Shown here in pieces: positions 56,848 to 64,000 of a DNA stretch of 64,000 nt (the stretch's first letter is position 1; every line of letters starts with the position of its first letter). The notes beneath the pieces were generated by a model. That model had not been told where the DNA came from, made no database searches, and saw nothing but the letters and a program-made list of their open reading frames with translations. Where the stretch lies: assembly GCF_900142365.1 (NCBI RefSeq), contig NZ_FRAP01000028.1, positions 1 through 64,000 of the forward strand. The letters are read 5' to 3'. Both the position numbers and the translations under genes were made by a program. This stretch comes from Pseudonocardia thermophila (GTDB lineage: Bacteria; Actinomycetota; Actinomycetes; Mycobacteriales; Pseudonocardiaceae).

Positions 56848-57423
56848 GTGCTGGGGGACCACCGCGGGGCGCACAGGAGCGCGTTGCACAGGACCACGGA
56901 CACGGTCCGGTCGGTCGTGGCGCGCGTGCTCGTCGCGCTCGCCGTGATCGCCGCGATCGCGGCGCCCGCGATCGGCGTCCAGGTCCACGACGCTGTCGCC
57001 GAGCAGGTCCGCCACGACGCCGAGACGACCACCCGCGTCACCGGCCGGCTCGCCGAGTCGACCGAGGCCGCTTGGTACCCGACGGACGCCGCCGAGCCCG
57101 CCGACGTCTACGCGCGCGTCACGTGGACCACCCCCGACGGGAAGCAGGCGGAGGGCGTCGCCCCGGTCGAGCCCGGCCTCGCCGCCGGTACCGAGGTGCC
57201 GGTGTGGCTGGGCGAGGACGGCGAACCGCGCACTGAGCCGCTCGCCGGCTCGACCGCGGTGCTGTGCGGGGTGCTCGCCGGGGTGGCCGTCGCCGGTGTG
57301 CTCGCCGGCCTGCTGTACCTGGCCTGGTGGACCACCGACCGCGTCCTGCTCGCGGTCAACGCCCGCCGCTGGGAGCAGGAGTGGGCGGTCGTCGAGCCGC
57401 AGTGGCGCCGCGAGTACCGCTGA
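56848..57423 (+). CDS. Rv1733c-like membrane protein
   Basis: GTG 56848 follows AGGAGGA and gives 191 residues. Two transmembrane helices (about 28-50 and 140-165) flank an outside domain with GRLAESTEAAWYPTDAAEPA and YARVTWTTPDGK, the pattern of Rv1733c-type proteins. In M. tuberculosis the relative belongs to the hypoxia/DosR regulon. The protein ends with VVEPQWRREY. Its biochemical role is unknown. Confidence 0.75.
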   Translation: MLGDHRGAHRSALHRTTDTVRSVVARVLVALAVIAAIAAPAIGVQVHDAVAEQVRHDAETTTRVTGRLAESTEAAWYPTDAAEPADVYARVTWTTPDGKQAEGVAPVEPGLAAGTEVPVWLGEDGEPRTEPLAGSTAVLCGVLAGVAVAGVLAGLLYLAWWTTDRVLLAVNARRWEQEWAVVEPQWRREYR

Positions 57424-57428
57424 CGCGG

Positions 57429-57839
57429 TCAGGTGCGGCGGGTCTTCAGCACCATCCACGTCGTGACGGCCAGCACGATCGTGCCGATCGACTCGACGAC
57501 CAGCGTGGTGGGCACCAGCTGGTAGTCGATCGTCTCCCGGATGCCGAAGAACGTCAGCGGTGAGAGCGCCAGGATCAACGCGAGCAGGGTGCCGGCCATG
57601 AACAGCAGGCTCGCCATCGAGGCGAGCGCCAGCCAGCCGCCGCGCAGCACGACCATCGCGATCGCCAGCACCAGCCCGCCGATCGCGTTCAGGACGAACA
57701 GCACACCGAGGATGCCGCCGACCTCGTCGAGGACGAGGTACAGGTGGATCCACGCCATCGCCAGCAGCAGGATCGCGCTGAGCCAGCGCAGGATCTGCAG
57801 GGTGCGACCGGTGCCGGCGACCTGAGAACGCATGGCCAT
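57429..57839 (-). CDS. four-helix membrane protein
   Basis: The 136-residue protein has four hydrophobic helices (ILRWLSAILLLAMAWIHLYL, GVLFVLNAIGGLVLAIAMVV, ALASMASLLFMAGTLLALIL, VVESIGTIVLAVTTWMVL). Short charged loops connect them. A family resembling DoxX-like or other small integral membrane proteins is possible, but no motif is decisive. It is convergent with the Rv1733c-like gene, five bases apart. Confidence 0.6.
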   Translation of the reverse strand: MAMRSQVAGTGRTLQILRWLSAILLLAMAWIHLYLVLDEVGGILGVLFVLNAIGGLVLAIAMVVLRGGWLALASMASLLFMAGTLLALILALSPLTFFGIRETIDYQLVPTTLVVESIGTIVLAVTTWMVLKTRRT

Positions 57840-57941
57840 GGTGACCTGCCTTCCGACGCGGGGCCCTGGCGAGGGCCCTCCTCCGGTGCGAGGTGGAGCG
57901 AGCAGGTTACCGCGTACCGCGGCCCGATGAGCGGATCGTGA

Positions 57942-60098
57942 TCAGACGGTGCTCCCCAGCGGCACGTGCTTCGGGTCCTTCGACAGTTCGTCGATCAGCA
58001 GCGCGACCAGCGCCGCGTGCTGGACGTCGGTGGACGGGGAGATCTCCACGTCGGAGCCGTCGAGCGCGGTCGCGGCCAGCCCGGCCTTGCCGTCGATCAG
58101 CTCGGCGATGCGGGCGTCGATGGTCTGCGCCGCGATGATGCGCCACGCCGTGACCGGCTCGGTCTGGCCGATGCGGTGGAGACGGTCGATCGCCTGGGTC
58201 TGCTCGGCCGCCGTCCAGGACAGCTCCGCGAGCACGACGTTCGACGCCACCTGCAGGTTCACCCCGACCCCTGCCGCGGTGAGCGAGCAGACCACAACCG
58301 ACACGCTCGGGTCGTTCACGAACGCGTCGATGTTGCGCTGGCGGACCGTCCGTGTCTGCTCGCCGCGGATCGAGGTGAACTTCATGCCCTGCGCGGCGAA
58401 CGTCGCCTCGGCCGCGTCCATGACCTCGATGTGCTTGGCGAAGAACACCACCTTGCCGGCGCTGCGGGCCAACTGGGCGGCGTAGTCGGCGGCCAGTTCG
58501 GCCTTCGCCCGGCCGATGCGCCGCATCATCGTGAAGACGTTGTCGCCCGCCTTCGCGTTGGCGGCGTCCTTGAGCTCCCAGCGCGCCACCTGGTCGACGA
58601 GCTCCCGGTCGATGCCTTCGGTGACGACCTCGCCGCCCTCTTCGGCACGGGCGGCGAGCGCCGCCTCGTAGCGGGCCACCATGCGGCGGGCCAGGTCGCG
58701 CTCCGCTGCCCGGATCGACCGGCCGGCCGGGCCGTCCAGCTCGACGGGCAGGTCGGCGATGCGCCGGGCGGGGATGTCCGCGGCGACGTCGATCTTGCGG
58801 CGGCGCACGATCCCCATGTCGACGACGCACTGCCGCGCCGCTGGGTAGAACTCCGGATCGGCCGGGGTGTAGCCGGTGTCGTCGAGTGCCGCCATCAGCT
58901 CCGCGCGCGGCTTCTTCTCGTCGATCCAGCCGAGGAACTGCCAGATCGCCAGGAAGTCCTCGATGTCGTTGATCAGCGGTGTGCCGGTCAGCGCCATCAT
59001 CAGCGGGCGCGTGCAGCGGGCCCGGACCTTGTCGGCCAGGTACAGCACGTTCTGCGACCGCTGCGACGACTTGTTCTTGATGAAGTGCGCCTCATCGACC
59101 ACCATGCCGCGCAGCCCGAAGTCGCCCAGCCAGCCGACGTGCCGGTCGAGCACCTCGTAGTTGACGATGATGATGTCGGCGAAGCCGTCGATGTCCTCGC
59201 CGTTGCCGTGGATCACGGTCGCCGGCCGGCGCGGGGTCCAGATGCCCGCCTCGCGTGCCCAGTTGGTCTTGACGACGTTCGGTACGACGACGAGCAGCGG
59301 GTAGGCGTTCGCGGCCTCGGCGGCGAGCAGCGCCTGCGCGGTCTTGCCGAGGCCCGGCTCGTCGGCGAGCAGGAACGTGCGGTGCCCGTTCGCGGCGGCG
59401 GTGACGACCTGCGCCTGGTGCGGCATCAGCTCCCGGCCCTGCGGGGTGCGCATGACCGTGCGCTCGGGCAGCGCCATCGACGTCGGTGCGCCGTTGGCGG
59501 CGCGCTCGAAGGAGCGCAGCAGCGGGCCGAGCAGCTCCCACGTCGCGAGTCGGGTGGTGCGCGGCTGCGGCGTGCGGGGTGCGTTGAAGTCGGGGGCGAG
59601 GAACGGGTTGGCCAGCTGACGGGCGATGACCGAGCGGGGCACGACCCGGTTCTTCGCCTCGGCGGCGCGGTCGGCCGCGGACGGTTCCTCGGGGGGCGGC
59701 TCGATGCCGGCCGCCTGCATCAGCTCCCGCTTGATGGCGCGGGCGTCCGCGGAGACCTCGGCGTCCTCGTCGAGCAGGGCGAGCAGCCCGGCGTCGCGGA
59801 CGGCGGTCTTGGCCATCGTCGTGGCGATCCCGTCGAGCCGTTTGAGCTGTTCGGTCTGGTTCGTGATGCTGCCGTCGGCGTTGGCGCGCACTCGGGCCCG
59901 TTCCTCGCGCAGCAGCAGCGCGACGGCCTGGAACTTCGCGCGGGTGGTGAGGCCGATCCGGCCGGCGCGGACGGTGTTGTCGATCTCCCGGACGGCGTGG
60001 GCCAGCACCGACGCGACGTCGGTGCGTTCGTTCTCGCGCCGCCGGTTGTGCGGGGCGCTGCGGCGAGCCCTGGTCTGGGGCTGGCCTCGTCGTGCCAA
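57942..60098 (-). CDS. SNF2-family helicase/ATPase
   Basis: The start chosen is TTG 60098, directly after GGAGGAG, giving 718 residues. The N-terminal 200 residues are helical and basic. The ATPase core has motif I ADEPGLGKTAQ, II VVDEAHF, III LTGTPLIND, then the helicase C half with VVFFAKHIEVMDAA, IV-V AGVGVNLQ and VI QTQAIDRLHRIGQ. SNF2 proteins translocate on double-stranded DNA. No methylase, nuclease or phage-defence partner lies next to it, so it is listed as a stand-alone ATPase of unknown role. A longer frame back to 60176 lacks a ribosome site. Confidence 0.88.
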   Translation of the reverse strand: MARRGQPQTRARRSAPHNRRRENERTDVASVLAHAVREIDNTVRAGRIGLTTRAKFQAVALLLREERARVRANADGSITNQTEQLKRLDGIATTMAKTAVRDAGLLALLDEDAEVSADARAIKRELMQAAGIEPPPEEPSAADRAAEAKNRVVPRSVIARQLANPFLAPDFNAPRTPQPRTTRLATWELLGPLLRSFERAANGAPTSMALPERTVMRTPQGRELMPHQAQVVTAAANGHRTFLLADEPGLGKTAQALLAAEAANAYPLLVVVPNVVKTNWAREAGIWTPRRPATVIHGNGEDIDGFADIIIVNYEVLDRHVGWLGDFGLRGMVVDEAHFIKNKSSQRSQNVLYLADKVRARCTRPLMMALTGTPLINDIEDFLAIWQFLGWIDEKKPRAELMAALDDTGYTPADPEFYPAARQCVVDMGIVRRRKIDVAADIPARRIADLPVELDGPAGRSIRAAERDLARRMVARYEAALAARAEEGGEVVTEGIDRELVDQVARWELKDAANAKAGDNVFTMMRRIGRAKAELAADYAAQLARSAGKVVFFAKHIEVMDAAEATFAAQGMKFTSIRGEQTRTVRQRNIDAFVNDPSVSVVVCSLTAAGVGVNLQVASNVVLAELSWTAAEQTQAIDRLHRIGQTEPVTAWRIIAAQTIDARIAELIDGKAGLAATALDGSDVEISPSTDVQHAALVALLIDELSKDPKHVPLGSTV

Positions 60099-60341
60099 CG
60101 AACTCCTCCTCCGGGGATGGTCGGCAGAGGGTTGCGGCCACCGCGTCGGCACCGCACGCGGGCCGAAACAGCTCATCCGGGACGCGAGCCAGCCACCCGG
60201 ACACCGCTGGAGATCGACGTCGTCGGCGCCCCGGACCGCAGAAGGACCGTGCGACCGCCCGTCGAACTCGCTCTGTCGCCCGGCGGCTCTCCGCTACAAC
60301 CCACTCTTGCCGCCGGGTCTCCCCATGATAGCGCCCGCCGC

Positions 60342-60644
60342 TCAGCTGCCGCGGTAGGTGGAGTACGCGAACGGCGACAGCAGCAGCGGCACGTGGTGGT
60401 GGGTGTCCGGATCGGTGACGGTGAAGGTCACGACCACCTCGGGGTAGAACCCGTCGGGGAAGACGGCCGCGCTGTCGAACACCAGGCGGTGCACACCGGT
60501 GGTGAGCGTGCCGAGATCGCGCACTCGACCGTCGGCGTCGGTGCGGGCCTCGGCGAGGACGGCCCCGGCGCGCTCCAGCCGCACCGGCACGTCCGGCGCG
60601 GGGCGGCCGGTCACGGCGTTGAGGATGTGCGTGGACAGGCTCAT
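60342..60644 (-). CDS. 5-hydroxyisourate hydrolase (transthyretin-like)
   Basis: The 100-residue protein carries the three HIUase signatures: LSTHILNAVTGRPA at the start, the central FPDGFYPEVVVTF region with Arg/His nearby, and the C-terminal YSTYRGS tetrapeptide. It hydrolyses 5-hydroxyisourate to OHCU. Its ATG 60644 overlaps the stop of the OHCU decarboxylase gene (ATGA), so the next enzyme in the pathway is made with it. Confidence 0.93.
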   Translation of the reverse strand: MSLSTHILNAVTGRPAPDVPVRLERAGAVLAEARTDADGRVRDLGTLTTGVHRLVFDSAAVFPDGFYPEVVVTFTVTDPDTHHHVPLLLSPFAYSTYRGS

Positions 60645-61102
60645 GCGAACGCGTCCTCCAGCCGGAGTCGGTTGATGGCGGCCAGCTCCCGCAGCGCAGT
60701 GCGCTCCTCGGTCTCCGGGTCGTTGCCGAGCCTGCGGCGCAGGTCGGCGAGCAGGTCGGCGCCGCTGCGCCCGGAGGCGCAGACCAGGTAGATCCGGCCG
60801 AACCGCGCTTCGTATGCGGCGTTGGCGGCGGCGAACTCGGCCGCGACGTCGTCGCCCACCCCGCGCTGCTCCTTCGCCGAGCGGCCGGAGACCGAGCGGT
60901 CGCCGATGCGCGGATGCCCGGCCAGCGCGGCGTCGAGATCGGCCGGTTCGAGGGCGGTGTCGGCAGCGGCGAGCAGCGCCTCGACCGTGGGGAAGGGGCG
61001 GGCATCGGCGACCCGCGCGGCCCAGCCCGGCGCCGCGCAGCAGTCGAGCAGCGCGGCGATCGCGAGGTCGCGAGGCAGCGCGTTGAACTTCTCGAGGTTC
61101 AT
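60641..61102 (-). CDS. uraD: OHCU decarboxylase
   Basis: ATG 61102 gives 153 residues. The family features are visible: FNALPRDLAIAALLDCCAAP, HPRIGDRS with the catalytic His in AGHPRIG, EQRGVGDD and FGRIYLVCASGRS. It decarboxylates 2-oxo-4-hydroxy-4-carboxy-5-ureidoimidazoline to S-allantoin. No urate oxidase gene lies in the window. It is coupled to the glycerate kinase gene upstream. Confidence 0.93.
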   Translation of the reverse strand: MNLEKFNALPRDLAIAALLDCCAAPGWAARVADARPFPTVEALLAAADTALEPADLDAALAGHPRIGDRSVSGRSAKEQRGVGDDVAAEFAAANAAYEARFGRIYLVCASGRSGADLLADLRRRLGNDPETEERTALRELAAINRLRLEDAFA

Positions 61103-62204
61103 ATGAGTGCGGTTCCTACCAGTGATGTCCCGGCCAGCATGCGACCGACCTCCTCGAGCAGCGGGCCGGGCTCGGCCATGCAGCGGTGCTCGTCCGGGCA
61201 CCACTGCGTCAACGCGTAGGCCGCGGCGAACCCCGCCGCGGCCAGCTGCGCGTCGTCCAGCTCGCACACGCCGCAGACGGCGACCACCCCGACCCCGGCC
61301 GCGCGGGCGGCCGCGGCCACCCCGGCCGGGGCCTTGCCGTGCAGCGTCTGCGCGTCCAACCGCCCCTCCCCGGTCACGACGAGCGCGGCCCCGGCCAGCG
61401 CGTCGGCGAACCCGACCGCGTCGAGCACCACCTCGATCCCGGGCCGCATCCGAGCGCCCAGCACGGCGAGCGCGGCGAAGCCGACCCCGCCGGCGGCTCC
61501 GGCCCCGGGCAGCCGGGCGGCAGCCGGGTCGATCAGATCGGCCAGCCGGGCGAGACCGCGTTCCAGCAGGGCGATGTCGGCTGGGGTAGCACCCTTCTGC
61601 GGCCCGTAGCCGGCGGGCGCGTCGACCAGGGGATTGTCGACGTCGCTCGCCAGGACGATCTCGGTCTCGGCGACCCGGGGATCGAGCCCGGACAGGTCCA
61701 CGTCGTGCAGATCGGCGAGGGCGCCGCCGCCGTCGGGCAGCTCGACGCCGTGCGCGTCGAGGAAGCGGGCGCCCAGCGCGGCCAGCATGCCCGTGCCCCC
61801 GTCGGTGCACGCGCTGCCGCCGACGCCCAGCACGATCCGCGTCGCCCCGGCGTCGAGCGCGGCGCGCAGCAGCTCGCCGGTGCCGCGGCTGGTGGCGTGC
61901 AGCGGGTCCGGGCCGTCGGGCAGCAGGACCAGTCCGGACACGCTCGCCAGCTCCACCACGGCGACGCCGCCGCGGACCGCGACCGCGGTGTGGACGGGCA
62001 GGCCGGTGGGCCCGGTCGCGCACACCGGGACCCGCCGGAAACCGGCGGCGAGGGCCGCGTCGAGGGTGCCGTCGCCGCCGTCGGCCACCGGCAGCTCCAG
62101 CGCGAGCACCCCGCCCGCGCGCAGCCCGGCGGCCAGGTGTGCGGCGACGTCGGCGGCGGTGGCCGAGCCCTTGAACTTGTCGGGCGCGACCAGGACGTAC
62201 CGGC

Positions 62205-62208
<4 letters not shown>
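61099..62208 (-). CDS. glycerate kinase
   Basis: The start chosen is GTG 62208 (GTGA overlap), giving 369 residues. GlxK-type signatures are APDKFKGSATAADVAAHLA, LPVADGGDGTLDAAL, LGVGGSACTDGGTGMLAALG and VVTGEGRLDAQTLHGKAP. It phosphorylates glycerate, giving 2-phosphoglycerate in most GlxK/GarK enzymes. With the glyoxylate carboligase it funnels glyoxylate from ureide breakdown into glycolysis. A tartronate-semialdehyde reductase gene is not in the window. Confidence 0.92.
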
Positions 62209-63983
<1,775 letters not shown>

Positions 63984-64000
63984 GACTCGGTCCTTCCCGG

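Noticed and set aside
57942..60098. Phage-defence system around the SNF2 ATPase
   Set aside because: No methylase, nuclease, PLD or other defence partner is adjacent; neighbours are a membrane protein and purine catabolism genes.
57966..60791. 941-residue plus-strand frame opposite the SNF2 gene
   Set aside because: The minus strand carries all SNF2 motifs; the plus frame is rich in Arg, Gly and His without any fold signature.

Overview
The window is high-GC actinobacterial DNA, with dense operons, frequent GTG and TTG starts, ATGA or GTGA stop/start overlaps, and DUF6879, DUF2637, DUF6907 and XRE-DUF5753 genes. A member of Pseudonocardiales is the most likely host. That placement is inferred from gene content; no rRNA or tRNA gene is visible.

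Region 1 (about 1-18,450) is an accessory element. It has a phage-like tail module, including a 788-residue tail protein with about 25 copies of a 22-residue repeat. A lysis module follows (N-acetylmuramoyl-L-alanine amidase and holin), with a (Ser-Gln-Asp-Gly-Asp) repeat secreted protein and a sortase-like lipoprotein set in front of it. Then comes an actinomycete plasmid/AICE-like set: XRE-DUF5753 and DUF6879 regulators, a DUF2637 protein, an FtsK/TraB translocase and small membrane proteins. It ends with a HigBA-like toxin-antitoxin operon and a MucR-like regulator. No integrase or tRNA attachment site is in view.

Region 2 (18,749-25,600) holds a MocR/PdxR regulator, a 25-bp-arm perfect palindrome, and a 1245-residue fusion of a TetX-like FAD monooxygenase to a rifampin-phosphotransferase-like enzyme. 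A SnoaL-like protein follows. The next stretch is a gene graveyard: a frameshifted, truncated urease ureB-ureC remnant and the HTH end of a PucR regulator.

Region 3 (25,797-42,617) is the most unusual part. Two minus-strand operons flank a LuxR-type regulator. They encode a PPDK-like ATP-grasp/phosphohistidine protein without the PEP/pyruvate barrel, three more phosphohistidine 'swivel' domains, three paralogues of an unrecognised 400-510-residue family (one fused to a swivel domain) and a lipocalin/AttH-like protein. They also encode a biotin carboxylase, a biotin carrier, a divergent pyruvate-carboxylase-type carboxyltransferase, an acyl-CoA ligase, a thiolase and its Zn-ribbon/OB partner. 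My working model is ATP-dependent phosphorylation of an unknown substrate (a ketone would fit), biotin-dependent carboxylation, CoA activation and thiolysis. The two operon promoters share a 27-bp element.

Region 4 (42,794-54,959) is a complete urea module: UrtABCDE transporter, GntR regulator, urea carboxylase and allophanate hydrolase, with a convergent PucR-type regulator. It replaces the job of the decayed urease next door.

Region 5 (54,960-64,000) has a trio resembling mycobacterial DosR-regulon genes (Acg-like nitroreductase, universal stress protein, Rv1733c-like membrane protein), a small membrane protein, and a stand-alone SNF2 ATPase. A purine/ureide operon closes the window: glyoxylate carboligase, glycerate kinase, OHCU decarboxylase and 5-hydroxyisourate hydrolase. 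Regions 4 and 5 together take urate-derived ureides and urea to ammonia, CO2 and phosphoglycerate.
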